Source: Oceanobacillus sp. HTM 045 (GTDB taxonomy: Bacteria; Pseudomonadota; Alphaproteobacteria; Rhodobacterales; Rhodobacteraceae). From it: a DNA stretch of 64,000 nt. This document shows, one piece after another, positions 36,752 through 45,324 of this stretch. The stretch lies in assembly GCA_009733745.1 (NCBI GenBank), contig WNWL01000006.1, positions 434,001 to 498,000 of the forward strand, in the 5' to 3' direction. Every line of letters starts with the position of its first letter. Position 1 is the first letter of the stretch. Below the pieces are notes generated by a model. It did no database searches and was not told the DNA's origin. It saw only the letters and a list, made by a program, of their open reading frames with translations. The position numbers and the translations under genes were made by a program.

Positions 36752-37906
36752 TCACAGCGCCGCCTCGTAGATCGCCAGCGCGGCGTCGTAGGTCATCTCG
36801 CGCGGGTTGTTGACCAGGAGGCGGGTCTGCTTCATCGCGTCCTCGGCCAGCATCGGCAGGTTGTTGTGGCTCACGCCGACATCGGCGAGCCGCGACTGCA
36901 TCCCGAGTTCGGGGCCCAGCGCCTTGAACCCCTCGATCAGACCCGAAACGCGGCCCTGGGCGTCCTTCCCGGCGAGATCGGGGAACACCAGCGGCGCGAT
37001 CTCGGCATAGAGCGCCGACGCCTCGGACGCGTTGAACTCCAGCACGTAGGGCAGCACCAGCGCGTTCGAGAGCCCGTGCGGCACGTGGAAATGCCCGCCC
37101 AGCGGATAGGCCAGCGCGTGCACCGCGGCGACGGGCGCGTTGGCGAAGGCCATGCCCGCCAGCATGGAGCCGAGCAGCATCGCGCCGCGCGCGTCGCGGT
37201 CCCCCGGCGCGGTGCAGGCGGTGCGGATGTTCGCGCCGAGCAGTTCCAGCGCCTGCCGCGCCAGCCCGTCCGAAACCGGGTTCTTCTTGTGCTTCGAGGT
37301 ATAGGCCTCGATGGCGTGGACCATCGCGTCGATGCCGGTCGCCGCGGTCACGTGCGCGGGCAGGCCGAGCGTCAGGTCGGCGTCGAGCACCGCGGCGTCC
37401 GGCAACAGCTGCGGTGCGACGACACCCTTCTTCTCCGACGTGCCGGTGGTGACGATGGAGATCGGCGTGACCTCCGAACCCGTCCCCGCCGTCGTCGGCG
37501 CGAGGACGAGCGGCAACCGCTGGCCGGTCGCGAGGCCGACGCCGTACATCTCCGCGATCGGCTGATCGGAATTTGCCAGCAAGGCTATGAGCTTGGCGGT
37601 ATCGAGCGAGCTGCCGCCGCCGACCGAGGCGACCCCGTCCACACCCTGCGCGCGCGCCTCCGCCACGGCCTCGAGGATCATCGCCTCGGGCGGGTCCGGC
37701 ACGACGTCCGCGAAGGTCACGACCTCGATCCCGGCCGAAGCGAGGCCGTCCAGCGCGGCCGAGGCGATGCCGAGGTCGAGGATCTGCCGGTCGGTCACGA
37801 AGGCCACCTTGCGGCACCCCCGCCCGGCCATCAGCTCGCCGATTCGCGCGGTCGATCCGGGCCCTGAAATAACGAGCCCCGTGGTCTGGAAAGTGAAGGG
37901 TGACAT
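36752..37906 (-). CDS. Iron-containing alcohol dehydrogenase
   Basis: 384-residue group III ADH. The NAD loop is VASVGGGSSLDTAK, the phosphate-binding TTAGTGSEVTP follows, and iron ligands appear in GIDAMVHAIEAY (D, H), and in HALAYPLGGHFHVPHG (two His). It should interconvert a primary alcohol and aldehyde, possibly methanol, ethanol or lactaldehyde. ATG 37906 follows GGAGACCGGG. It is divergent from the Liv-type transporter at 38092 across 185 bases, so the two may share control and an alcohol- or amino-acid-derived substrate. Confidence 0.93.
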   Translation of the reverse strand: MSPFTFQTTGLVISGPGSTARIGELMAGRGCRKVAFVTDRQILDLGIASAALDGLASAGIEVVTFADVVPDPPEAMILEAVAEARAQGVDGVASVGGGSSLDTAKLIALLANSDQPIAEMYGVGLATGQRLPLVLAPTTAGTGSEVTPISIVTTGTSEKKGVVAPQLLPDAAVLDADLTLGLPAHVTAATGIDAMVHAIEAYTSKHKKNPVSDGLARQALELLGANIRTACTAPGDRDARGAMLLGSMLAGMAFANAPVAAVHALAYPLGGHFHVPHGLSNALVLPYVLEFNASEASALYAEIAPLVFPDLAGKDAQGRVSGLIEGFKALGPELGMQSRLADVGVSHNNLPMLAEDAMKQTRLLVNNPREMTYDAALAIYEAAL

Positions 37907-38091
37907 GTCCCGGTCTCCGGCTGGCCTGCCGCCGCTTGGGGCGGCGCGGCGGCAAGCTAGATCGGCACCGGGCGAAGCGCAATCGCCTCCTGTGCCCATA
38001 GAGCGTTTGCTCTCGGGGGATTCTCGGATATCGTGCCCGGTTACAAGATCCGCGAAAAACAGCGGACACTGTACCAACGGGAGGATCAACC

Positions 38092-39318
38092 ATGAAGGTT
38101 ACCGGACTTGCGGTTGCCGCCGCAACGGCTCTTGCGGTCGCTGTACCCGGCGTCGCCGCGGCTCAGGACTGCGACACCATCACGCTCGGCGCAGCGATCT
38201 CGCTGACGGGCAAGTACGCCACCAACGGCATCCACACGCAGAACGGCTACGAGTTCGCGATCCAGAAGATCAAGGACAATGGCGGCGTGATGGTCGACGG
38301 GAAGTGCTACAACTTCCAGGTCATCTACTACGACGACGAGTCCAAGGGCGACCGCGGCGCGACGCTCACCGAACGCCTGATCAACCAGGACGGCGTGCAA
38401 TACATGCTTGGCCCCTACTCCTCGGGCCTGACCAAGGCGATCGCGCCGGTCACCGAGCAGTACCAGATCCCGATGATCGAGGCCGAGGGCGCCTCGCGCG
38501 CGCTCTTCAACCAGGGCTACCGCTATCTCTTCGCCGTGCTCTCCACCTCGGAGCAGTACCTCGCATCCGCCGTGGCGCTGGCCGCGCTGCAGGCGGAGAA
38601 GGAGGGGCGCGACCCGTCCACCGTGAAAGTTGCCGTCGCGGTCGAGAACGACCCGTTCTCGCTCGACATCCGCGCCGGCGTGCTGGACGACGCGGCCAAG
38701 TACGGCATGCAGATCGTCATCGACGAGAAGCTGCCCCGCGACCTGTCGGACATGAGCTCGATCCTGACCAAGGTGAAGCTCCTGAAGCCCGACCTGCTGA
38801 TCGTCTCCGGCCACTCCAAGGGTGCGGCGACCGCCGTGCGCCAGATCGAGGAGATGGACGTCAGCGTGCCGATGATCGCCATCACGCATTGCGAGGCGGC
38901 GGACGTGACCGGCAACTTCGGTGACGCGGCCAACGGCTTCCTCTGCTCGACGCAGTGGGCCGAGACGCTGACCTACGAGGATCCGATCTTCGGCTCTGCC
39001 GCGAATTTCGAGGCCGAGTTCAAGGCGGCCTACCCGGACTACGAGGACAAGACCGTGCCCTACCAGGTCGCCCAGGCAGCGGCCGCGGTCTATGTCTTCA
39101 AGGACGCCTTCGAGCGGGCCGGAAGCCTCGACAAGGAAGCCGTGCGCGATGCCATCGCGGCGACCGACCTCGCCACGTTCTACGGCCAAATCAAGTTCTC
39201 GGATGCGGGCAACAACATCGCCAAGCCGATGGTGCTGCGCCAGATCCAGGACGGGGCCTACAACGTGGTGGCGCCGCCGGACTTCGCGAGCCATCCGCTC
39301 GAGTGGCCGCGTCCCTGA
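38092..39318 (+). CDS. Liv-type ABC importer, periplasmic binding protein
   Basis: 408 residues with a Sec signal peptide (cleavage after AVAAAQ-like GVAAAQ) and the periplasmic binding fold I of the branched-chain amino acid/amide group: TLGAAISLTGKYATNG at the mature N-terminus, YMLGPYSSGLTKAI, and DPFSLDIRAGVLDDA. GGGAGG lies before the ATG. It is the first gene of a five-gene importer operon. Substrate is not determined by sequence; the family handles branched-chain amino acids, amides, urea or aromatic acids. Confidence 0.92.
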   Translation: MKVTGLAVAAATALAVAVPGVAAAQDCDTITLGAAISLTGKYATNGIHTQNGYEFAIQKIKDNGGVMVDGKCYNFQVIYYDDESKGDRGATLTERLINQDGVQYMLGPYSSGLTKAIAPVTEQYQIPMIEAEGASRALFNQGYRYLFAVLSTSEQYLASAVALAALQAEKEGRDPSTVKVAVAVENDPFSLDIRAGVLDDAAKYGMQIVIDEKLPRDLSDMSSILTKVKLLKPDLLIVSGHSKGAATAVRQIEEMDVSVPMIAITHCEAADVTGNFGDAANGFLCSTQWAETLTYEDPIFGSAANFEAEFKAAYPDYEDKTVPYQVAQAAAAVYVFKDAFERAGSLDKEAVRDAIAATDLATFYGQIKFSDAGNNIAKPMVLRQIQDGAYNVVAPPDFASHPLEWPRP

Positions 39319-39347
39319 GGCGAGTGATCCCTGACCGAAACGACCGA

Positions 39348-39371
39348 GCCGGGTGCCGAAAGGCGCCCGGC
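39348..39371 (+). terminator. Intercistronic GNRA hairpin after the binding-protein gene
   Basis: GCCGGGTGCC and GGCGCCCGGC form a ten-pair stem (one GU) closed by the tetraloop GAAA, thirty bases after the stop. With no clear T-tract it probably protects the upstream mRNA end or attenuates, giving more binding protein than permease. Confidence 0.6.
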
Positions 39372-39441
39372 CTTCGCATGACTTAAGAGCCGCCCCACGG
39401 GCGGTCGGCCGTCCACGGGCAGCGAGGGAATAGGCGTACAG

Positions 39442-40563
39442 ATGGAACAGATTTGGGGGAACATCGAGCTCCTCATCGACTACCCGATGGTCAATCTTCA
39501 GATCATCCTGGACGGGTTGATGATCGGGTCGGTGTTTGCGCTGGCAGCCTACGGGCTCGCGCTGGTCTGGGGCGTGATGAACGTCAAGAACCTCGCGCAG
39601 GGCGAATTCGTGATTGGGGGCGGCTACGTCGCCTGGTACCTGACCGGGCTCGGGGCGCACCCGCTGCTCGGCGTGCCCGCGGCCTTCGTCACGATGGCCC
39701 TGCTGGGTGGTGCCGTGCACGGCACGGTCATCCAGCGAAACGTCGCCGCCAATGCCCGTGCCGCGGGCGCGCTGGCGGTGATCGCCGGGGTCTGCTTCGT
39801 CGTCGGGCTCTACCTCGCGCAGACCGGCCCGGGACAGGAGCCGGACACGCTCGGCCTCGTCCTGAAGATCGGCGGCGCGACCGCCCTGTTCGCGCTCTTC
39901 GTCGCGGCGGGCGGGACCTACGGCCTGATCATCTCGCGCGTCATCGAGCGCGATCTCTTCACCTCGCTGCTCGCGACCTTCGGCCTCGCGATCATGATGG
40001 CGCAGATCATGAACCTGCTGTTCGGGTCCGATACCCAGAACATCAAGCTGCCCTACGAGACCGTGCAGCTGCTCGAGGGCGACCCGATCGGCGTCGGCGC
40101 GCCGATGGGCAAGCTGATCGGCGTCATCCTCGCGGCCATCCTCGCCATCGGGGTGGTCTTCTTCATGCGCTCGACCCGCATGGGCCAGGCGATCCGCGCG
40201 ACCGCGCAGGACGCGCGCGCCGCGCGGGTTCTCGGCATCAACACCGAGAAGGTCTACGCCTTCACCTTCTCGCTCAACTCCGCCATCTGCGGCGCGGCGG
40301 GCGCGATCATCGTCATGGTCTGGGTGATCCAGCCCTTCTTCGGCATCACCCATTCGATCCGCGCCTTCGTGATCGTGACCGCGGCCGGTCTCGGCAACCT
40401 GCCGGGCGTGATCGGCGCCGGTCTCGGCCTCGGCGCGCTGGAGCAGTACGGCAGCCACGTCTTCGGCATCGGTTACCAGCAGGCCATCGCCGTGCTGCTC
40501 CTGCTTTTCGTGCTGGCCATCCGGCTCGCGGTGCAACGGCGCAAGCGCCAGGTCCTGAAGTAG
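39442..40563 (+). CDS. Liv-type ABC importer permease (LivH-like) with extra segment
   Basis: 373-residue inner membrane permease. Family start LQIILDGLMIGSVFALAAYGLALVWGVMN, conserved NLAQGEFV, EAA-like loop FMRSTRMGQAIRATAQDARAARVLGIN, and GNLPGVIGAGLGLGALEQYG. LivH proteins are usually 290-310 residues; here about 65 residues with two more hydrophobic stretches (around 100-160) sit between the third and fourth usual helices. Confidence 0.9.
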   Translation: MEQIWGNIELLIDYPMVNLQIILDGLMIGSVFALAAYGLALVWGVMNVKNLAQGEFVIGGGYVAWYLTGLGAHPLLGVPAAFVTMALLGGAVHGTVIQRNVAANARAAGALAVIAGVCFVVGLYLAQTGPGQEPDTLGLVLKIGGATALFALFVAAGGTYGLIISRVIERDLFTSLLATFGLAIMMAQIMNLLFGSDTQNIKLPYETVQLLEGDPIGVGAPMGKLIGVILAAILAIGVVFFMRSTRMGQAIRATAQDARAARVLGINTEKVYAFTFSLNSAICGAAGAIIVMVWVIQPFFGITHSIRAFVIVTAAGLGNLPGVIGAGLGLGALEQYGSHVFGIGYQQAIAVLLLLFVLAIRLAVQRRKRQVLK

Positions 40564-40573
40564 GAGGCCCGGA

Positions 40574-41596
40574 ATGAAGTACCTCGTCTATGCGGCCCTC
40601 CTCGCGATCGCGATCGCGGCGCCGTTCCTTTTCCCGGACTACCGGACCTCGCTGGCCGCGCTCTGGATCCTGATCATCGTCGCCCTCACTTGGGACATGA
40701 CCGGCGGGCAGATGGGCTACAACTCGCTCGGCAACATCTTCTTCTACGGCACGGGGATGTATGTCGCCGCGGTGATCTGCATCGCGCTCGTCTACGATGT
40801 GGGCGAGTACACCAACGCCTTCAGCGGCGAAGAGCAGACCTTCACCTCCGAGCAGTATTTCACCGGGATGCTCGTCGGCTGCCTCGGGGCCGGGGTGTTC
40901 TGCGCCCTCTCGGCGCTGGTCATCGGCTTCCTGACCTTCGGGCTGCGCGGCCCCTACTTCGCCATCGGCACGCTGGGCGTCGCCATCGCCGCGGGCGAGC
41001 TGGTCTCCAACTGGGAGTGGATCGGCGGCGGCCAAGGCATCGCCCTGCCGGTCTATCCCGGCGACTTCGAGGCGGGGAAGGATTTCTTCTACTTCCTCTT
41101 CCTCGTCACCGGCGTCGCGCTGATCCTGCTGCTCGGCTGGCTCTACCGGACCCGCTTCGGCCTCGCCATCAACGCGATCCGCGACGACGAGGAGAAGGCC
41201 GAGGGCATGGGCATCAAGACGCTCTCGATCAAGCTCTTCACCTGGTCGATCGCCGCCTTCTTCGTCGGCATCGCCGGGGGCATCTCGGCCTTCCAGCTGA
41301 TCCACTTCGAGCCGCTCGAGACCGCCTACCAGACGATCAACCTCGGGATCTTCATGGTCGTCTGCGTGCTGCTCGGCGGCAAGGGCACCCTCTGGGGGCC
41401 GGTGATCGGGGCGATCCTGTTCCACCTCTTCAAGGAAGTGACCTGGAACTACTTCCTCGGCTGGCAGTGGGTCGCGCTCGGCGCGCTGATCGTGGTGACG
41501 GTCGTCTTCTTCCAGCAGGGCCTGCTGGGCTGGCTGATGGACAAGAAACCCGAATGGTTCGGCATCCGAGTCGAGAGCCGGGAGGCCGCGAAATGA
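40574..41596 (+). CDS. Liv-type ABC importer permease (LivM-like)
   Basis: 340 residues, about nine membrane segments. Typical LivM lines: LAALWILIIVALTWDMTGGQMGYNSLGNIFF, GPYFAIGTLGVAIAAGELVSNW, the cytoplasmic loop RTRFGLAINAIRDDEEKAEGMGI, and GGKGTLWGPVIGAILFH. GGAGG precedes the ATG eleven bases after livH-like stop, and it overlaps the next gene (ATGA). Confidence 0.92.
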   Translation: MKYLVYAALLAIAIAAPFLFPDYRTSLAALWILIIVALTWDMTGGQMGYNSLGNIFFYGTGMYVAAVICIALVYDVGEYTNAFSGEEQTFTSEQYFTGMLVGCLGAGVFCALSALVIGFLTFGLRGPYFAIGTLGVAIAAGELVSNWEWIGGGQGIALPVYPGDFEAGKDFFYFLFLVTGVALILLLGWLYRTRFGLAINAIRDDEEKAEGMGIKTLSIKLFTWSIAAFFVGIAGGISAFQLIHFEPLETAYQTINLGIFMVVCVLLGGKGTLWGPVIGAILFHLFKEVTWNYFLGWQWVALGALIVVTVVFFQQGLLGWLMDKKPEWFGIRVESREAAK

Positions 41597-42339
41597 GCAA
41601 CCAGATCATCGAGATCGAGGGCGTCTCCAAAAGCTTCGGCGGCGTCCACGCCAACACCGACATCTCGCTCACGGTGGAGAAGGGCAAGATCACCGGCCTG
41701 ATCGGCCCGAACGGGTCCGGCAAGACCACGCTCTTCAACTCCATCGTCGGCTACCACCCGATCGACAAGGGCTCGATCCGGTTCGAGGGACAGGAGATCT
41801 CGAAGCTCCAGGTGCAGGAAATCGCCCGGCTCGGGCTGCTCCGCACCTTCCAGCAGACCCGGATCTACGGCAACATGAACTGCATCGAGAACATGCTGAT
41901 CTCGGTGCCGCACCGGAAGATGGGCCTGCTCGACATGTTCGTCAGCCACGACCGCGAGACCCGCGAGAAGGCGGAGCGGCTGCTGGAATTCGTCGGCCTC
42001 TACGAGAAGCGCCTGCTGCGCGCGGGCGGGCTCAGCTTCGGCCAGCAGAAGCTGCTCGAATTCGCCATGGCGCTGATGAACGAGCCGACGGTCCTGCTGC
42101 TCGACGAGCCGACGGCGGGCATCAACCCGACCCTGATCAACGGCCTGATCGACCGGCTCAAGCGGGCCAATTCCGAGTTCGGCATCACCCTCCTGATCAT
42201 CGAGCACAACATGCGCGTGATCATGAACATGGCCGACAAGGTCTACTGCCTCGCGCATGGCGAACTGCTCGCGGGCGGCGCGCCGGACGAGATCCAGAAC
42301 GACCCGCGCGTCCTCGACGCCTACCTGGGAGCGCACTGA
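41593..42339 (+). CDS. Liv-type ABC importer ATPase (LivG-like)
   Basis: 248 residues. Walker A GPNGSGKTTLFN, Q-loop FQQTRIYGNM, signature LSFGQQKLLEFAMAL, Walker B VLLLDEPTAGINP and H-loop IIEHNM. It powers the importer together with the next ATPase. Confidence 0.95.
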   Translation: MSNQIIEIEGVSKSFGGVHANTDISLTVEKGKITGLIGPNGSGKTTLFNSIVGYHPIDKGSIRFEGQEISKLQVQEIARLGLLRTFQQTRIYGNMNCIENMLISVPHRKMGLLDMFVSHDRETREKAERLLEFVGLYEKRLLRAGGLSFGQQKLLEFAMALMNEPTVLLLDEPTAGINPTLINGLIDRLKRANSEFGITLLIIEHNMRVIMNMADKVYCLAHGELLAGGAPDEIQNDPRVLDAYLGAH

Positions 42340-43220
42340 TGAGCGACACCGAGAACGGCAAGGGCGGCCGCGCCAGCGGCTACCACGGCGGCGGCGTCGA
42401 CACGGTCCTTTCCGTCGAGGCGGTCACCCGCGAGGCGGCGGCCATCGCCCAGCATGTCGATGCCGATGCGCTCGACGCGCTGGCCGGCAACGACCCCTAC
42501 CTCACCATCGAGAACCTGCATGCCGGCTACGGCAAGATGGAGATCCTGCACGGCATCAACCTGCGCGTCGCCCGCAAGCAGTCGCTCTGCCTGATCGGCC
42601 CGAACGGCGCGGGCAAGTCGACGATCCTCCACGCGATTTTCGGCTTCAACAACATCTTCTCCGGCGCGATCCGGGTCGGCGACGGCCCGGACAAGCAGGA
42701 CATCACCCACCTCTCGCCGAACGACAAGCTGAAGCGGGCGGGTATCGCCTACATCCTCCAGGACAAGTCGGTCTTCCCCGGCATGACCGTGGAGGAGAAC
42801 CTCTGGATGGGCGGCTTCCTGAAGGAGGACCCGAAGGACGCCAAGCGCGCCGCGGAGGAGGTGTTCGAGAAATACCCCCGCCTCGCCGCGCGGCGGAAGC
42901 ACCAGGCCAAGGTCCTCTCCGGCGGCGAGCGGCGCCTGCTGGAGATCAGCCGCGCGCTGGTGATGAACCCCGAGGTGCTGCTGGTCGACGAGCCCTCCAT
43001 CGGGCTGGAGCCGCGCTTCATCGACATGGTGTTCGACATCCTCGCCGACCTGCAACAGAACGAGGGCAAGACCATCATCATGGTCGAGCAGAACGCCAAG
43101 AAGGGGCTGGAATTCGCCGATATCGGCTACGTGCTGGTCTCCGGCGAAGTCGCCGTGGCCGGTTCCGGCGACGACCTGCTGGACAACCCCGACGTAGGCC
43201 GGCTGTTCCTCGGCGGCTGA
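42339..43220 (+). CDS. Liv-type ABC importer ATPase (LivF-like) with N-terminal extension
   Basis: 293 residues; the normal LivF body begins near residue 53 (YLTIENLHAGYG), with Walker A GPNGAGKSTILHA, signature LSGGERRLLEISRAL, Walker B VLLVDEPSIGLEP and H-loop MVEQNA. Before it stands a 52-residue acidic, Ala/Asp-rich extension starting MSDTENGKGG. The upstream start is backed by GGGAG seven bases ahead and by the one-base overlap with the previous stop (TGATG). Confidence 0.93.
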   Translation: MSDTENGKGGRASGYHGGGVDTVLSVEAVTREAAAIAQHVDADALDALAGNDPYLTIENLHAGYGKMEILHGINLRVARKQSLCLIGPNGAGKSTILHAIFGFNNIFSGAIRVGDGPDKQDITHLSPNDKLKRAGIAYILQDKSVFPGMTVEENLWMGGFLKEDPKDAKRAAEEVFEKYPRLAARRKHQAKVLSGGERRLLEISRALVMNPEVLLVDEPSIGLEPRFIDMVFDILADLQQNEGKTIIMVEQNAKKGLEFADIGYVLVSGEVAVAGSGDDLLDNPDVGRLFLGG

Positions 43221-43340
43221 CGGCACGGCCTGCTCAAGCTTGAGCGCGCCGTAACCGGCTGGAACAGAACAGGAAATGAGTTAACGCCGGGCGGCGATCC
43301 AGTTGGCAGGCGGCTCTCCCCAGCACCCCAACCGAACCTC

Positions 43341-43514
43341 AGCCCGGGCGACCAGCCCGGGCCAAGGTTGATCGGCTTCCGGCCCTCCCACGGGCCGGGC
43401 GTCCTCGGACGCTGCAAGGAGATCGGAGGGCGGGAGGTCTTGCCGGGATAAACCAAGCAAACCCCAGCCAGCACCACGCCCGCCCAGGTCCGGACGTAGC
43501 CCTCTGCGCTCAGC
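43341..43514 (+). repeat. Dispersed repeat, copy C (~174 bp)
   Basis: Head hairpin AGCCCGGGCGACCAGCCCGGG, then an 11-base insertion (near TTGATCGGCTT) relative to the other copies, CCGGCCCTCCC, GGGCCGGGCGTCCT, GACGCTGCAAGGAG, GGAGGTCTTGCCGGGATAAA, CCAAGCAAACCC, and CCTCTGCGCTCAGC. Confidence 0.86.
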
Positions 43515-43607
43515 TTCCGGCGGTCGTTGGTGATGTGATCCTGCGCAGAGCCAGAACAGCGCTGGTTGCAATCGCCGCTGTTTGGCGTCTCGCGCAGCGT
43601 CAGCCGT

Positions 43608-43770
43608 AGCCCGGGCGACCAGCCCGGGCCACGTCCGGCCCTCCCCGGGGCCGGGCGTTCTCTGACGCTGCAAGGAGAACGGAGGGCGGGAGGTCTTGCC
43701 GGGATAAACCAAGCAACCCCGGCGAAGCACCACGCCCGTCCAGGGCCGGTCGTGGCCCTTTGCGCTGAGC
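43608..43770 (+). repeat. Dispersed repeat, copy D (~163 bp)
   Basis: Same order of blocks as copy C without the insertion; identical to copy B over the head hairpin and to copy C over GGAGGTCTTGCCGGGATAAA. It starts 267 bases after copy C, same direction. Confidence 0.88.
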
Positions 43771-43972
43771 TTCGTCGGAGCTTGGTGGCGGGCCGGATCG
43801 CCGGGCCTCAGGCGGCACCAAAGTGGCAAGCCAGGCCTGCCACCCGCCGCCGTTAACACTTTTTCCCAGCGATTCCAGTCGCCTGCCCCGGTGGCAAGCT
43901 TGCAACCCCCGCCACGGGCGTCCCCTCCCCCTCAGGAGGGAGGGGGGCGGGAGAGAGCCCGCCCCCCCGGCC

Positions 43973-45085
43973 TCAGTAGAGCACCACCGAGCGGATCGAC
44001 TCGCCCGAGTGCATCAGCTCGAAGCCCTTGTTGATGTCGTCCAGCGGCATCGTGTGGGTGATCATCGGGTCGATCTCGATCTTGCCCTCCATGTACCAGT
44101 CGACGATCTTCGGCACGTCCGTCCGGCCCCGCGCGCCGCCGAAGGCGGTGCCCTTCCAGGTCCGGCCCGTCACCAGCTGGAACGGCCGGGTCGAGATCTC
44201 CGCCCCCGCCGGCGCCACGCCGATGATCACGCTGGTGCCCCAGCCCTTGTGCGCGCACTCGAGCGCCGCCCGCATCACCTTGACGTTGCCGGTGGCGTCG
44301 AACGAGTAGTCCGCCCCGCCCTTCGTCAGGTCCACCAGGTAGGGCACCAGGTCGCCCTCGACCTCCGCCGGGTTGACGAAATGGGTCATGCCGAACCGCT
44401 CGGCCATCGGCTTCTTGGACGGGTTCAGGTCGACGCCGACGATCTGGTCCGCGCCCGCCAGCCGCAGCCCCTGGATCACGTTCAGCCCGATGCCGCCGAG
44501 CCCGAACACCACCGCCCGCGAGCCGATCTCGACCCCGGCGGTGAACATCACCGCGCCGATCCCCGTGGTCACGCCGCAGCCGATGTAGCAGACCTTGTCG
44601 AACGGCGCGTCCTCGCGGATCTTCGCCAGCGCGATCTCGGGCAGCACGGTGTAGTTCGAAAACGTCGAGCAGCCCATGTAGTGGAAGATCGGCTCGCCAT
44701 CGAGGGTCGAGAACCGGCTCGTCCCGTCCGGCATCAGCCCCTGGCCCTGGGTCGAGCGGATCGCCTGGCAGAGATTGGTCTTCGGGTGCAGGCAGTACTC
44801 GCACTCGCGGCACTCGGGCGTGTAGAGCGGGATCACGTGGTCGCCCGGCTTCAGACCCTTCACCTCCGGGCCGACCTCGACCACCACGCCCGCGCCCTCG
44901 TGGCCGAGAATGGACGGGAAGATCCCCTCCGGATCCGCCCCCGACAGGGTGAAGTCGTCGGTGTGGCAGATCCCGGTCGCCTTGACCTCCACCAGCACCT
45001 CGCCCGCCTTCGGACCCTCCAGGTTGACCTCCGTCACCTCCAGCGGCTTGCCCGCCTCGATCGCCAGTGCCGCCCGCGTCTTCAT
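43973..45085 (-). CDS. frmA: S-(hydroxymethyl)glutathione dehydrogenase / class III alcohol dehydrogenase
   Basis: 370-residue zinc ADH oxidising the glutathione adduct of formaldehyde. Catalytic zinc site: [10 protein letters not shown] and [12 protein letters not shown]; structural zinc site: [27 protein letters not shown] binds [23 protein letters not shown] is typical of class III. ATG 45085 has GAGGGAGAGGG ahead. The leader upstream is a 13-bp tandem array. Glutathione-dependent formaldehyde removal fits methylated-compound metabolism; no partner FghA is in view. Confidence 0.96.
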   Translation of the reverse strand: MKTRAALAIEAGKPLEVTEVNLEGPKAGEVLVEVKATGICHTDDFTLSGADPEGIFPSILGHEGAGVVVEVGPEVKGLKPGDHVIPLYTPECRECEYCLHPKTNLCQAIRSTQGQGLMPDGTSRFSTLDGEPIFHYMGCSTFSNYTVLPEIALAKIREDAPFDKVCYIGCGVTTGIGAVMFTAGVEIGSRAVVFGLGGIGLNVIQGLRLAGADQIVGVDLNPSKKPMAERFGMTHFVNPAEVEGDLVPYLVDLTKGGADYSFDATGNVKVMRAALECAHKGWGTSVIIGVAPAGAEISTRPFQLVTGRTWKGTAFGGARGRTDVPKIVDWYMEGKIEIDPMITHTMPLDDINKGFELMHSGESIRSVVLY

Positions 45086-45097
45086 GCGCCCTCTCCC

Positions 45098-45162
45098 TCG
45101 TGGATCATTCTCGTGGATCATTCTCGTGGATCATTCTCGTGGACCAGTCTCGTGGACCATGC
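45098..45162. repeat. Five tandem 13-bp repeats in the frmA leader
   Basis: Three identical units TCGTGGATCATTC and two variants (TCGTGGACCAGTC, TCGTGGACCATGC) are head to tail. On the minus strand the array ends about 12 bases before the frmA ATG, next to its ribosome site. Each unit contains ATG in the minus direction; since 13 is not a multiple of three, copy change would shift any upstream reading frame. Confidence 0.92.
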
Positions 45163-45324
45163 CGTAAACCGGACGAGACATTCCGACATTCCCCACAAGA
45201 GGGCAAGACGGGGCTCCGGGCGGTGCCGGGCGCGGGGCAGGTTTCTAAGAATCTGAGAACCCGTCCGTACCCCGGCCCGAAACCGCGGCTGGCATTCCGG
45301 GCCGCAGCGGATAAGGTCGCGCCC

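Larger units (their letters stand above)
43221..43972. other. Gene-free convergent gap with two dispersed repeats
   Basis: The 752 bases between livF-like and the formaldehyde dehydrogenase hold repeat copies C and D, and the perfect palindrome GCTCAAGCTTGAGC at 43232-43245 just after the ATPase stop. The remainder (43771-43972) is plain GC-rich DNA in which I see no gene. Confidence 0.6.

Noticed and set aside
40690-41592. Open reading in another frame through the LivM-like gene, running into the LivG-like frame
   Set aside because: Only the part from ATG 41593 is LivG; the rest is a shadow of the LivM-like gene.
43232-43245. GCTCAAGCTTGAGC palindrome as the terminator of the Liv operon
   Set aside because: It is a perfect palindrome with no loop and no T-tract, so a terminator role is not supported.
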